From Aphelocoma coerulescens (Eukaryota; Chordata; Aves; Passeriformes; Corvidae), in NCBI RefSeq assembly GCF_041296385.1, contig NC_091013.1, forward strand, positions 71,393,563-71,457,562: DNA of 64,000 nt. Reading direction: 5' to 3'. Position numbers and translations under genes: made by a program. Position 1 is the stretch's first letter; each line of letters opens with the position of its first letter. The notes beneath the pieces were generated by a model. The model was not told the DNA's origin. It made no database searches and worked only from the letters and a program-made list of their open reading frames with translations. Shown here piece after piece: positions 12,004 to 26,605 of this stretch.

Positions 12004-15000
12004 CACCCCTCAAGGCCCAATTTTGTTTTCTGTTGAACAGCAGACAATTTATTTTTTTAGAGCTCTGTCTGACTTGCACACACTCTGTGGGTGGGCAGAG
12101 CCAGCCATGGACAGCCGCAGCCTGCTCAGCCAGGCTGGGCAGCTCGCTCTGCTTGCACCACAGCTCTGCTGGGTGCATATTTATATCTGGGTATATTTTG
12201 TTCTTTTCTTTCTAGAAGCCATAGTACACATTTCTTTCTGAGGCATACAAATCTGACTAATCCCTCAGGAATGTCTCAGGGGAGGAACCTCCCACAGAAA
12301 GGCACAGTTACTTGCAGTATAAACTCCCACCAGATGCATCTGACCCTGGGACAAGACTTACACAATGTCAGGGGAAACTTTACTTACTCCTGTTCACCTC
12401 TTCATAGATGCAGTCACAGATCTCATCACACTTTCCTTCTGCAAGGAAAAAAAAAAAGCCCAATCCACTCTCATGTATGTCTTCTAAACGTTTTTGAGTT
12501 TTCCAGAAATTTGCAAACTGCTTGCCCCTTTTCAGGGCACTCAGATGGCGCCTGCTGTTGTAACCCCCTCTCTTCAGGCCTCCATCTCTGCCTCCTGCAG
12601 CCAGCCTAGCACAGGACTCAAACACAGCCTTCTCTGCTGCAGGCACCAGTAAGAGTGCCTACAGAGGTGTAACCAATAGAAAAAGAAATGTAGCTTCACC
12701 CACTGCCATGGAGTCAAACAGGTGATTCCTGCCTCTTTGTGGGCATCAAGGAGCTCAAATAACTTTCTTATTTCAAAATCCCACACTTCAGATGTCTTTA
12801 AATAAAATTTTTAAAAAATTAAAGAAAGTTTGGACCTTGAAAAGTAGCTCAAAGGATCTTCTGAAATTCTCACCCCTTGTCCCCACTATCATGCTCTGGC
12901 TTTCTTTTCTGTTGAACATCACAGAAAAGGCATGTCCTTATGTCACCTTTGCTCAGATCTCTGGTCCCTGACCAATACTACGATGCTGGCCAGAGGGTGA
13001 GTAGGAATGTGAATCTGTGTGCCTAGAGGCTGCATTTAAGCAGCCACTGCTGGGCAGATAGCTGCCCAGGCCTAGGCTGTGTCACCCTGGACACTGGTGG
13101 GTGTCACAGAAGAGGACAACCATTACATAACTTGCAAGAGCTGCTCTGTGCTTGTGTTCAGAGCACATCCCACCCTCTTCCATTGAGGGATGGAGAGTGG
13201 TGTTGCTAGCCATGTTTTAAGTCTGTGTCCAGTGATTTCCCAGAGTCCCTCCTACAGAAACTGCTCCTATTTTTGTGGGAGCTACTCAGATGCTTCAGAG
13301 GAAGGCTGGAAGTCAAGTCATTTTAGGACAAGGGACTGAGGCCACCTTGCAGGGATGTGAGAGCCCAGTGAGCATCATGCCAGACCCTCTATCTTACTGG
13401 CAGTCCTCCAGGGCTAATCTAGTGGAAACTGCTGTGGCAGTATCCAGCACAGCTGCTGGGTCTTACTGGCACTTGAGTCATTCACCCAAGGGAAAGCCCA
13501 CTGCAGGTTCTGGACTCACACAGCGCGATGGGAGTGGGAGCAGCATAAATAACAAAGTCATGTTCCTGGGGGCAGCTGCTGAGAAGATGCCTGGGATGTG
13601 CAGCTAGAGAGTGGGGTGTTAAATAAGCACAGCCTGTGCCCCCCACGCTGCTGAGGGAGGGAAGCATAGAGGGAGGGAGGGACGGCAGGCTATGCTGTAC
13701 ATGCCCCAGGGAAGACAGGAACACGTGTAGCTGCTCGGCATCAGTTTCCCAATACATTAAGCAAATAGGACAAAGAAAGACACAGGGCATCAGTGGCTCT
13801 GAAAACAGAGATAAGGGCAATGAGGCTTTTAGTCCTTGCAAGCAATGTGCTTCTTATCTGCCCCTGATATGGCATTCCTGCTGTCATTTTTGAGTTGTGC
13901 TCTCACAGGCCTCACCACTGGCTTCGGGGGGAAAAACCCCAATGCAAAACATCCTCTCTCACCCCTTCTCCCCAGCTGCCCCTTTCCTTATTTTTAAGAA
14001 GAGAAGAGCAAATGTATCCTCGGTAACACAAAAGGATTGCATGCCAGCTACATAAAAGCAAGCACAGAGCTCATCCCTGCTTGTCCTTGCACAAGTTGAA
14101 AACCAGCAGCTCTGGAAGTCCACAGAGAAAAGAGAAAAGAGACGGAAAAAAAGCTCAGCCTGCCTAGGGAGGGAGGTGGGAAGTTGGGTAAGAAACACTC
14201 TGTTCTTTGGAGCGTTTACAAGATACAACTGCAGTGATAGCTTCAACACTGGCATCTCCCAGTTCCTGAGTACTTCAGATCTGTAAATGCCCATCCACTG
14301 CCAGCAATGGGCATGTGCTTATTTTTTACAGATTATATATGAGTTACACATTCAGATATTAAACAATTTCAGGAAATCTACATAGAAAGAAACAGATTAT
14401 TGTATTGATACCTTTTCCTGGTCTTAAAATCAAAAGTCAAACATGGTTAGAAGGGAAAAAGGGATTTTATCTTGGTATTTACTTTAAGGATCCTTGGGTG
14501 CACTTACATCCAGGTTGAATACACCTCGATGCACACCACAATGCACACCACAATGCACACCCCCAAAAGATCTGGTATAACACTATAGGTCTCAATAATT
14601 AGCATATCTATCAAAAATTCCCCAATGAGAGGCTCAAGTGAGCCCCCCTCTCCAAGGAACCTTCCCCTGGATGATTCTATCTTAGTTTACAGAATGTGTT
14701 CTGGAGAGGACCTTGGTGTCTGGGGCACACTAACTCCTACCTACAAAGCTTCTAAAATGTTTAGTCTCTCAGCTTGACAAACAAGTCCAAGAATGTAGGC
14801 AAAAAGCACTAAGAATACAGAAGTTGTAAAAAGGTATAACAGGGGTATAGAAGAAAAGGCAAAAAATCATCATGGCATCAGTATCAGTAGCTTCTACAGA
14901 CTTCAACAGTGGACATATACAATATTTTATATAATCATTCTATGATTATATGATTTTAGCATCTTTAGATGTGTGAAGGTAAAAGATGGGTGCTGTATGG

Positions 15001-16754
15001 CTTCTGATGTGCATGCCTGCAAATTGGCTGAAGTTTAGATCAGAACAGCTTCACGTTAAACAGTTCTTATATAAACCTGTGAGTGTCTTACTATGCCAAG
15101 TTAGATGTAAATGTCTCAAGCCTCCTAACACCTGTGTTTTAGAGAGTGAAGCTGTGAGAGTTCCCTCAGGAAGGTTTAGCCAGCAGAAGCAACCCTTCAC
15201 TGAAGGAAGGCAGAGGTACTGCAAGTGTTTGCCTGAAGAAAGCAGCCCTTCCTGCTGGTTAGTAGTGCTCTGTTGCTTCCTTGTGCCCTATCTCTGCCTG
15301 CAGTCAGTTCCCCTACAAACCCAAAATCATCTGTGCTCCTGGCCTCCCCACTCTGATTGGGACCCAGCAGACTTGTAACCAGGTTTGCAAGTGCCTTGGT
15401 AGCATATAGCAGTCCTGCAGGACCCTTCACAGAGTTGAAAGACCTGTGCACCTGGGAGCATCTGTGTGGAAAAAAAATGTTGTGGGATTGAAAGTTTAGG
15501 CATGAAGAACAGCTCCAGGCAAGCTCCCACTGAAAAGAGTTTGTGTTTCTGCAAAACATTTCTTTATAGAAGTGATTTTACCCTGGGGTTTGTATGAGCA
15601 AAAGAAGTGCTGTATTGAGAGCAATGAGCTGCTGTGCTGTGCCCTGGAGTGTCTGGCCACGTCTGAAGCAGCGCAAGAGAGCTCACAGACAGCAAAGACA
15701 CCAGTGAGTCCCTCCCTGCACTGGCAGCCAGGGCACCACAACTCTGCACCCAGCTCTGTGCTGGTGCACCACAGCCCCTGGCCCAGCAAGTCAGGCACTG
15801 CCCAGTGCCCTCCTCCTGTCACAAGCAGCTCATAATCCTTACCGAGCGCAAATGCTTTTACTGCCTTGGGGGTTCTGAATACGGTCTGGTGCCCTGAAGC
15901 TCTCCTCGGAGGAGCTCTCATGGCCAGCCTCAAGGCTTCCCATTTCCCCTTCCTCTCCCTCACCTGCAGCTCAGTGTGAGGACCACCAATGGTACACCCT
16001 GGAAAAGCCTGGAAACCACCCTGTGCACAGCCAGGCAGCTGCAGGGACCCAAGCCCCTGCAGTACCAACCACCTTTCGTGAATTCAGCAGTGTGATCCTG
16101 AGTCACTGCACATTTCTCTTTTTTAATTTTAGAAGTACTTAACTCCTCTCCTTTTTATTATCTCGATGTATTCCTCCTCTCATACCCATAGGATTTCAGT
16201 GACTGAATTTCCCACCAGCTGGCACAAAACTCTTTTTCTTCCCTAAAGCGTGACCGCAACCCCAGCTTACTGGCTCTTTTTTCACCTTTCCTTGAGCTTC
16301 TTCAATTTCATTAGTGACTGTTTTCCTAAGCAGCAAGGTGGACTGTTTGCAGATTTGCTGGTGTCTGCACATGCAGAACAGGCACAAACTTGTCTTGTGC
16401 CAGCAACTCAGCAGCTCTGGGCAAGGGGTAGCAGATGGAGACACTGTAGGGACCAAACATTTCTAGAGAAAAGTTAGAAGTTAAGACAAAAGCAAACAAT
16501 TTTCTCATCTTGTGCCAGAACCAAAATTGTTTTCCTACTACAGAGAAAGAGAAGAAAGAAAAGCCCAGGACAGCTAGAAAGCAGCACCGCAGATGGAGCT
16601 GAGGGCCTCTCTTCCTCTGTAACCTGGAAGCTGCACAGAGGCAGATATGGTATGTCTGCAACTGGCTGCTACCAAAAGGATTCCAGAAAACACTGCCACA
16701 GAGCAGAATAATTATCTATTAATAACTTTATAACCTTGAATTAGGCACACTCTT
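12004..16754. other. Intergenic stretch
   Basis: This stretch is moderately GC-rich, and several frames of 100-190 codons on both strands lack splice context or compositional support. A purine-rich tract of gggagg repeats lies near 13650-13685. A short tandem repeat is at 14529-14562. No gene was recognised. Confidence 0.55.
14529..14562. repeat. Short tandem repeat, 12-bp unit
   Basis: Two to three copies of a 12-base unit of the form gcacaccacaat lie in direct repeat. Confidence 0.7.
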
Positions 16755-16981
16755 GTGGGTGGTGAGCAAGTGTATTGTGCATCACTTGTTTTGTATATTA
16801 TTATTATTATTATTATTATTATTACTGGTATCCCTTCCTTTTTTGTTCCATTAAACTGCCTTTATCTCGGCCCACAAATTTTACTTTATTTCTCACCCCT
16901 ATCCCACTGGAGGGGCAGTGGGGAGCAATGTGTGAGTGGCTGTATGGCCAGGTTAGCTTCCTGCCAAGTTAAACTATGGCA
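16755..16981 (+). mobile_element. ERVL-type LTR, 3' fragment
   Basis: The sequence follows the 3' third of the common avian ERVL LTR: gtggtgagcaagtgtattgt, an (ATT)n run, attaaactgcctttatctcgg, tatcccactggagggg, and an end resembling taaactatggca. Only the 3' part remains; nothing upstream of 16750 matches the LTR. It carries an ATTAAA-type poly(A) signal near 16850. Confidence 0.8.
16796..16824. repeat. (ATT)n microsatellite inside the LTR fragment
   Basis: About nine uninterrupted ATT units lie here. The tract belongs to the LTR family, where it is a usual variable run. Confidence 0.85.
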
Positions 16982-19900
16982 TCAGGAAGATGAACTTTGA
17001 GACTGAGAGCAATGAGTGTTCATCGTCAGATCATGAAGCAAAAGTGTAGTTATGATTGTGCCACTGTCAGCTCCATAGAAAACTTTATGTCTGCCTGCTG
17101 TCTGGTGAAAGGAAACCATAGACAATGTGGTATCAGTCTTGTCTCCAGTTACCACATTTAGGTTGAAAAAAACCATGAACTTCTTGACATTTATTGGTTT
17201 TGGAGTGTAAATGGAACATTAACCTTGTGCACATTGTGCTGCACTGACAATAATATTTGAGTAACTCATAGTGCTGCTGTAAAGTAAGAAATATGCTTTG
17301 CTTTGAGCTTACTGAAGGGAAGGTGCTATTCTTGCATATATTACAACAAGAGATTTTGGGTATCAAAACAGCACCATTTTTTTCTGCTGAGTGTGTGGGG
17401 ATGGAATTCAGGCATAGGGGCCTGAATTGGGAAGGGAAAGACTGAACTCCAGAGGTTTTGGGAATTCCATGTTCCTCATGAAACCCATGATTTTTAAGAG
17501 GTGTTGCTCATGTGGTTAGTCAGCAAAGAAGGTCTCTAGGTCACTGAAACATAAGGACAGTAACCTCATCATAACTGTTGTTCTGGATGGCAGTAAAGGA
17601 TAGCTTAGGGAAAAAATATGACAAATATTGCACCAGCAGTTAATTTGCACTATTTCCAACAATTCAGCTAAGCCTAGGGAAAATAAATATATGGGTTAAA
17701 GATGGTTGCTATAGAAACCAGAGGAGATTTTATAGTTGCTTATGAGAGTAAAGAAGGCTCTGATTGATAAGACAATCACATTCAAATAGTCACTATGGAA
17801 ACCCAAGGTGACCTGGAGGAGACGTGATTCCTCTCATTTTGTTCCTGTGGGCAGATGAAGACAGCCTGGGTGGGGGAAGGTCTGGGCTGAGTGATAAAGA
17901 ACACCACAGCAAGGCAGCACATTGCTCACCATGATGCTAGAGGTGCTCAGTGCTTCACATCACAAAGCTCTGTGAACATTGACCTCTATATCTGTGAAAT
18001 AAATTTATTTACTTACCCTTGAAACAGCGGGAGTTTCTTCTCATTGAAGTCAGTAAGAACTCTGCAACTGATTTATTTGGGGGCAAAGCAGATTTGAGAG
18101 ACCTTCTTATGTCTTCAGTGCATCAAAGCAAGGAAGCCCATTTTGCACATCTCTGATGGAGCTCAGTGCTCAGGAGTTGCCTGTGCCTGGCTGAAATGGG
18201 GCCATGGAGTTGCTGAGCACTTTTTGCCTTCTCTAACAACACCTTCTCCCAGAAGTAGGACAGAAAAAGCCCTGATATATGCAAGCCTTCTTCTTGTAGA
18301 CTGATTTTCCAAGGACCAAGGTGCATCAGTCTGCACATGACATAAACCAAAAACTGAGTAGTAGCTTTATAATACCTCAGTAACCACTTGTCCTTTGCTT
18401 CCAATATCCATTTTTTCAGACAGTGATAGAATATTAGATTAAAGGGTGGGTACTCAGCACTCCTGGACACAGATGGAAACTAAATTTATCTCAAATGTTT
18501 GGTTTTGTTAATGCCATGGATATCAGCTCCAGATATTTGAAGTACACCAGTTCCTCAGTAAGGATTCACAATGGGCCAGACCCTGCCTGGTTCCTCTGCC
18601 CAAGCCTAGCCACACTCTTTTCCTGTATTATTTAGAAAGTCCTTGATTCACACTAACCACTTTTGATCAAATCATAAATATATTAATCATCAGAGATTTT
18701 TATCTTATATCTTTATTCTTTCCAGTGAGGTAAAAAACTAGCTGTCAGTCTCAGGAAAACACCAATACTTCTGTAATTTCACCACGTTTCCAGTGTAAAC
18801 ATGCAGATGGGGGAAAGAAGTCATTTGGAGAAAACCTGAGGATGGAAAGAGCAGAGCACTGAGCAGCACAGCTTCCCTGAAGCTCTTGCATTCCTGGGTT
18901 AGCTGCCAAATCTGGTAAAAGTGACCAGGAAATTAGCCCAGCCCAGCTGCCAGGTTACTGACTTTTCTAATAAGCTTTGACGGGTTTGGAAATTGCCCTC
19001 CCATGTAGAAAACCTAGCTGTGCTTGTACATTGGGTAATCCATAATGAAAAAGAAAATAAAAAAGAGAATACTTCAGCTTGCATCATCAAATGAAAAGTT
19101 TAAACCTGAGGCTGCTCCTAGAATAGCAGATAACACTGACAGACACTGTGCTCGGGCTGGAAGCAGGGAGAGCTGCTTGGACACATTATCTTGAAAGAAA
19201 TTCCTACTGGTTTTAAAGATAAGCAAAGTTGTTGCCTATTATTAAAGCTGTTGACTCCTGGCTGGAAATAGAAATTACTCCTTTAATGTAGACCTAATGA
19301 TTCAGCTACAAGGAAGAGAATGAGATTAATATTGAATAAAAGATGCTCACAGAAAGGTGCAGTCTGCCAGGTAAGTTGCTGTTTAGGCTTTGTGTCCGTA
19401 GAAAGGAAATACATAGGTAAATAAAATGAACAAGTTAAGCTCTTTGCACAGAAGAAATGAGTGTAAATGTGTAACTGAGCCTTTTATCCTCAGCACTGCT
19501 GCTCACACTCTCCATCACCCCATGAGAGAGCAGATGACTTTTTATTTTTTTTTAAATGATGTAACTCAATCTCTATGCACATTTCAGCAGTTATAAGTCA
19601 CATTGGGAGAGAGAACCGCTGTAGCTGTTCTGAGAAAGTATTCAGGGTGTAAAAGTCTCCCAAAGCACACATGGGAACCCGACAGCTTTCTACACTCATC
19701 AGTGGCCTCCTCACTGATAGACAGTGCTTCTCTACCAGAGCTGGGGATAGGTTGGGAAGATGCTTTTCTGAGAGCTTATTACCCTTTTTCTCTGGGCTGA
19801 AGAGGTCTCAGAGCACCCTTCCTGAAAGCACATGCTGCTCAGTATTCCCTGCAAATCATCCCAACTTCATCTGGCTCCCCTGGGCCTCAGCAACTCCATT

Positions 19901-22900
19901 CCAGAGGCATAACCTGTCCCTTACAGCCTGCTTCTGTAAGCTCCACTTTAAAACCCATCTAAGGAGATGGTATGACTTGCTCTCTTCCTCACTCTTTCCA
20001 GTTTTAAAGAAAAAAAACCCCAACAACAACACAAACCGCACCAATTATTGTGATAGCAGCAAAGCATCATTTTGAGAAAACAGTTCATGAAAACATCCAA
20101 AATCGTAGGGAGTTGAAATTCTAAAGCTCTCAACATTGTGGGATGTGTTTTGCTTTCAGAACCCAATCCTTCATCTCTCTGAAAAGTGACAAGTAGCTGT
20201 GAGCCTTACTGCTGTTCCCTGGTAAATACCATAAACTAACTGACGGATAATGTAGGGTTTCTCCAAGAAATGTGCAAAGGCAGTAAGCACCATCTGCTGG
20301 CTTCAGCATGAAAGAGAAAATCAGGAATTTTTCATCCAGTTGCATGTCTCTACAGCTCTTCTGCCTCCAGTTTTAGGGCAAACTCAAAGAAACTAATCCA
20401 AAAATATCAAAACACCCAACCAGGATGAGTATGCCTAACCAGAACAAGACTGCTCAGGGAACATCAGTTATTCTGCAGACAGATCAAGGTAAGATAGGAC
20501 AAGGAGAAGAAAGTTAAATGAAGTGAAAATTCACAATAATTTTGCCAGCATTCAAACTGAGAATCATTAAAGGCCCTAACTTTTCACTTGGCTTTGTACT
20601 GTGTTTGAAACACAAATGCTTACCTCTGCAGAGGACATGAGCCAAATATTGACACAGCCTTAAAAAAAGAAACAACCAGGAAATGTTTTGCATGAAAATC
20701 ATGTATGCAGATTTGTTTCGCCCCCTCAGTCCCTGGTCTCAAATAAGGGTGCAGGGATTTGGCACAAATAGAGTGGGGCAGCATTTTGCAGATGGCTAAT
20801 TCGCATTGTAGATGTTGGTTACCAAACGACCAGCCAGAGAGACCTGAAGGCACACACTGCCTTGGCAAAACTTCTCAGCAATTTGCAAAAATTGAACCCA
20901 GAGCACCAATAAAAGTTAAAAATATATGAGAATTGCTGGTTTCCAAATAGCCAACAGAGCCAGCTTCCACCTTTTACATTCAGAGCAAGACAGAAAATGC
21001 CACATTTCTGGTTAATTCACAGGAAGGCCCAGTCCTGCAGCACTGAGCCCAAGACCGTGGCATGTGCCTGGCAGTGGGCATGCAGCCCATGCACTTGACC
21101 CATGTGGCAGTGGTGCCCCTCTGGTGTGAGGTGCCTTGTCCCCCTGGCATGGAGGTTGCACGGGCCAGCCAGGCCAGCATGCAGCAGCTCGGGAGAGATG
21201 AAGGGCATCTGTGTGTATCAGAGGGGTATATCCCACTCCATCCCTCCCCAGCGAGTGCTGGGGTTTGTGCTGGGAAGCACTGATGGAGGAAGACTTGCTC
21301 AGGAGCACCAGACCCGCTTTGCTCAGCCTGAGCGCTGTACACCCAGCTTGTTCTGCCAGGCAGGGATAACAGGAGCAGGACACCTATTTTGTTGGCTCCA
21401 ATCAAGGGATAATTCTTCCCCAGAAGATGCTTCAATAAGCATTTGGAGTTGTCTCCTCAGACCACATCTGCAGTATGAAAATGTTGAGTTTTAGTTGTTT
21501 TAACCCACTCTAGCTTTTGATTTCAGGATGAAGCACGGTGAGTAAGTCCATCCCAACTAAGTTCATCCTGACAGACAGCCATGGAAAATGGTGGCAGTGG
21601 CTGTCCCATGCTTGCACAGCACGAAAATTTAGGAGATGACTTAGCTCTCTGCATTGCTGTGGTCAAGTCAGTGATCTCTGCAACATCTCTGCTCTCTGGT
21701 TTGATTATAAGGAATGTCTCAGAGTTCCTTGCATCTACAACCTCTGACTTGTTGAGGATAACATGAATGACAAGTGTTTGAGGTTTCACCTCAGCACAAA
21801 ACCCTCAAGCCTCTTAGTTTAGTCTTTAATCTGCAAATTAGAGAACATAATGGTAAATGTTGAATATGTTCCTGTGACCAAAGTCCACTGAGAGTGTCTT
21901 ACTGCGACCATGAGCCATTATTTCAGTGTTACTCCCAGCACTCAGGACATCTAACACATCATTTAATACAGCTTAACAATACCAGTATCTTTAAGCACTA
22001 TTTTTCAGCAAAATCCAGCTTCATTCCAGTCTCTGCTAAAACATCCTCATTAGTCCATGACTGTAGCTCCACAATAACGTGTACAAGCACTGCAAGGTTT
22101 ATTGCTTTATCATCCCACTAACCCAATCTTTTGTTTGGCAAAGGTCCTGCCCTTGTACTTGTTTACAAACAAATAACACTCAGCTTCCCAGGAGCTTAAT
22201 TGCTTCTGTTTGCAATACTACATCTTAACATGGGTGGTTATTTGTAGGTATTTATTATGTCTCCTCACAGTACCTGGTAATAAATTGTGAAACATCATGT
22301 GCAAAATTAGCTTGAACATGGCTTGTTAATTATAAAAGCTGTCATAAAGTACAAGTTTCATTTAACAAAATTATTAGTTATAAATATTTTATTGGAATGG
22401 CAGTCTGTTTGGTACACCACACAGTAGTTAAACAGGGATATTTTCTTGCATTGGGTCCAACCCTGCTTTTTATCACTTGAAAGTAAACCCACTTACCCAG
22501 TGCTTGCTTCAGGCAAATGGACCCCAACTCCTGCAGCAGAAGGCAAAATGCCTTTCTGTGGGAGATGTAACACATTTTCCTCCATCCCCAGTGTAAAGCA
22601 GGGAATGGATAGGCATGAGGAAACTGGTATTGTCAATCAGTGTCACCTCCCATTTGTACTGAAAATGTCTTAGTGCCAGATATTTTGGAGGCAGGCCCTC
22701 AAAAGGCATTAGCTGCATTTCACGTTCACTCACATCAAGGGTAGGATGCACCCATACGTTACCATTTATGTCTGACTTCAAGGCCAATAAACACCCAAGC
22801 ACAAAATGTGGGTAGTGTGATAAAATTAAGATTATAATGAAGAGAGACAAAGTGACCTATTTAACGATACAGCTTTGTACATCCAACAGCATATTGTGGA

Positions 22901-25900
22901 GGAACATCACATAAGGCTTGAACTGATGTCAAGGCCAGGGGGATCCCATAGTGCAAGCACGAACCACTTGCTCTCTTCCCAGAAAGAGTTTGTTGCACTG
23001 TGAAAGAGTGAGATTCAACACCCACTTCGGCTTCTCCTTGGCAGTCTTCTAAAAAAGCACATGAGGAGTTGCCACCCCCACACTCCATGAGCAGACAAGG
23101 TGCTGCTGCTAGGTCAGGTCTCTGTATGGGGCTGTCCTCTCGTGCAGCCAAGGGGATGCCCCAGACACCTTGCAGAGAGGGAAAGCAAACAGTATGTGAC
23201 CACCACCTGAGTGCAGCATAGCAGCATCCTATTAAATACAACGGAGAAGGAAGAGACATCAAATCCACCTGGGATGAGCACCCTGCTCATTGCTTATGGC
23301 ACAGATAAATCAGTTATTCCACAGCCCCCTTTTCTAATGGTGGGGCTGACCCTTGCCTCAGGCCTGCACAATGTATGGCTGCCATTTGGGAGTGCCATGG
23401 TGAGGCTCTTGTGGTTTTTGGAAAAGTCTCCAGGAAGTGACTATTGCTGCACTGGGGAAGAAGCAGAGACAGCGATGTGGATCCTGTCTTTGGGTCAGTT
23501 GGGGCAGGATTAGGAAATTAGGATAATTTTCCAAATATATTGCTCATTTTGTACAAAACCTAAGCAAACTCGCATCTAAAATAGAATAAAAAATTGTATA
23601 TTACAGGAGAATTTTAATGTGACATTTGAATCTCATGTAATACTTCCTCTCTTTATCATACCGTAAGCCTTTACTAAAATCCTATTTATGAACTTCTGAG
23701 GCTGCAGTTCTTATTCCTGAAAAACAAGCCTGAAAGACTTGTCCTCCAAATGAGAATAAATAAATTACAAGACCCCAAAGCTGTCCCACATGCACACACA
23801 CACACACATTCTGAATTCTTCCTGTTGCAATGCGGACTTTTCCATGAAAATCTTTCAGCTTGCCTATGACTTTGCCAAGTGTGTAAGACCAAACGTTGAG
23901 ATAGATGTGTCATGCGAGGAGTAGTTGCATTAGAATGCTTTATTTTCATGGCAGATTTTGACTCAGCTGGAAATAATAGGGTTTTGCAGTCTTTGTTTCC
24001 ATGTTGATTTCTGGACAAGTATCAGAATTTTAGGAATAACCTTCTTTCCCCAAATATGGATCATCTTATGGTTTATTTTACATAAAAATATCATATCTGT
24101 CATGACCAAGCAAGTATGAATGTAGCCCAATTTTGTTCAATACTGTTTGCAGAGTTATCCCACAATTTTTGCTTAAGGCAAGCACCTCGCCCTTCCCCAT
24201 TCCATAAACAAGTAACCACTCTGGAGAGAAAATGGGGAGAAAATGTATGTTTAATATATAGGTTTTCCATATTGCATATTTCTAAATTGCTAATGTTCTG
24301 AGTTTCAGAGTATTCTGGGAGATTCATTTCTACAACATTATAAAGCTGTTGAAGGATCTCCTGTCCTCAGGATTAGGTCCACGGAACAGAGCTGTGCTTT
24401 AGCAAAAACCAGACCTGCTTTTCAGGCTTTTAACAACTGCAGTTCATGGACAGTTCTATGTGGACTCATTTCTTTATTATCCACTTGAACTTCTCTACAG
24501 GCACTGACATATAGCCTTTTTTTCCAACTCCTGGGAGTGGAAGACACATTCCTGAGAAAGGCTATTTTGGGTTTGCTTAAGGATCATTCATGACTGAGTG
24601 TGTTAATGTGAGCCTCCACTTCTGAACAATTCTCTCTAGAAATACAATAATTTTATTAAATCCACCATGACTTCATTATTCCAGTAGTTGATAAAATCCA
24701 GCTTTGCACTGTTTTAGGATCTCGGGAAGGATCCTCTCACCTGAGTCCAGCAGATCATGGCAACTGGGCTTAATTCCCTTCTTCTTTTAGCTTGACTATC
24801 CTATTAAATAACGTGAAAACATATTTGGCTACTTTTTAGACATCTGGATACAGTGGTATAATTATTGTTTAATAATGAAGGAAAACAAAAGACAGGAAAG
24901 AAGTCCAGGGCTTTTTCTGCAGTACAAAACAAATTATGGTAATTTCAGGCTCCTTAGAAATACATTGTTGAGAAAAACACAGTTTGCAACTTGTGAAAAG
25001 TCTATGTACATACGGAAAAGTGCTTTAAAAGTATCATGGATCAGGTTAAGTTATGGATCTTTTGTGTACAAAAGTGGGACAATTTTTTCTGGATGCCCAG
25101 AAAAGCCCATCCTGGAACTTGTGAGGTGAAGGAGAAGAGCAGTTTACAAGCAGTGGTTGGCAGGTTAGACATGTCCCTAAGCACCTGGAAGTGCAGAGCA
25201 GTGCTCCCACTGCAGCCCCCACCTCCCTCTTGCCAGGATACTCTAACCTGAAAGTGGCCAATTTGTTCACACTATTCCACTCTTCTGCCACCTCTGAAGC
25301 TTGCTGTCTGATTTGGGCTGATTTTCTTCCTTCTTGCATATCTTCCCTGTCTTCTGACTCTTCCTTCTCCCTGGCTCCTTGGGCTTGCTCCTTTAACTCA
25401 TCTCTCTGTTCCACTTTTCCCCCATTCAGGTCCTCATTTCCACTCTTTTCTCATTCCCGAGGCTCAGCTTGTTGCAGAGTCCAGTCCACAGAGCAACTTC
25501 CCTGGAAAAAGTGGAGAAACTGGGTGAGCACTGCATCCTCTTCCCCCAGTCCTGCCCTCTGCACAGCCCATGTCACCTCCTCAGGCAGCCCTTGTCTCTT
25601 CCTGTCTTTGCTGTCCCCCGTGGCCATCAGGGCAGACTGAGCCATGACTCCATGGGCCAGTTTTGAGAGGTGTGACCATGTCAGGTCATACAGAAACCAG
25701 GGCTGCCTATTTATTATTTAAAGGGTTGCAGCACTATCCCCAGAACTCCACAGCAAGAAATTTGCCAAACTAAAACCCCGCTCTTCTCATCACTGACAAA
25801 ATTCTCATGCTGGATCAGCATCCCGAGCTGGAGCATAGCCGGGAGCACAGGCAGAGGTTTCCAACAACCCTGGTCCCCCCCACCCACAGTCATGTGGGAA

Positions 25901-26605
25901 TCTCCCAGCACAGCTCCAGCCTTTCATCTTGTGAACAGTAGCAGGAAAAGGGATGTATTTAGCTGCCTGATTACAAACAGTTTGGAGGGTGAACAAAGGA
26001 ATAGGACTGCCTCTTTTGCAGTACTGCAGCCTGCTTTGTGTAGGCTGCCCAACCTACACCTGCCTTTCTAGGCAAGTGCCAGGCTTCCTCTTCCAGCAGA
26101 AAGGAACTTTCCCTTTTGACAGCTGTTGTCTCCTTCCCTCCTTGGCCCGCTCTGGGCATTTGTTCTCGTACTCTAATACAGTTAATAATTTTGCTGGCAA
26201 ACCCATACCCGAAATACAGAATTCAGCCTCTGAAATTCCTCAAGAGCCATTTGCTGTCCAAAATTGCAAAGCAACAGAATAAAGCAAGTGTTAAAGACAA
26301 AAGTCACCCATGGTGCTGTTAGTCACACTGACAGTGACGCTGTGCAGTACACAGCCCAAGCGCCTGGAGTGTGTGCTTCTAGAAGGGGCAGGTCTGGATT
26401 AGTCACCAGACACTTCTTTTCCTCTCAGATTATTTTCTTAAATAAATTTACTATACTTATGCAAGCAAGATCCCATTTATACATACTCCCTAAATAAGAC
26501 AATGAGCATACAACACTTTGAAGGGAGCATGCTATATTTAATCCACTGCTGTCTCCTCATTTCAAGCTGAGTGTGTCCTGATAGCTGCTGGAAGCACACT
26601 ACACC
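16982..26605. other. Intergenic stretch
   Basis: About 9.6 kb without a recognised gene, repeat element or RNA gene. A short (CA)n run lies near 23793-23809. Two abutting minus-strand frames (22509-22850 and 22861-23268) are discussed as a finding. GC rises between about 21000 and 21400 and between 25200 and 25700, with several overlapping frames on both strands that I take as composition effects. Confidence 0.5.

Noticed and set aside
11671..12006. 111-codon minus-strand frame
   Set aside because: It is part of the CR1 fragment at 11536-12003, read in the sense direction of the LINE and broken.
12091..12609. 172-codon plus-strand frame
   Set aside because: It lies just beyond a CR1 fragment in GC-rich sequence, has a low-complexity Ser/His/Cys mix, and shows no splice sites or family.
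15496..16068. 190-codon minus-strand frame
   Set aside because: It lies in GC-rich sequence where stops are rare, has an irregular composition with no splice context and no familiar domain, and its length is near what chance gives in 64 kb.
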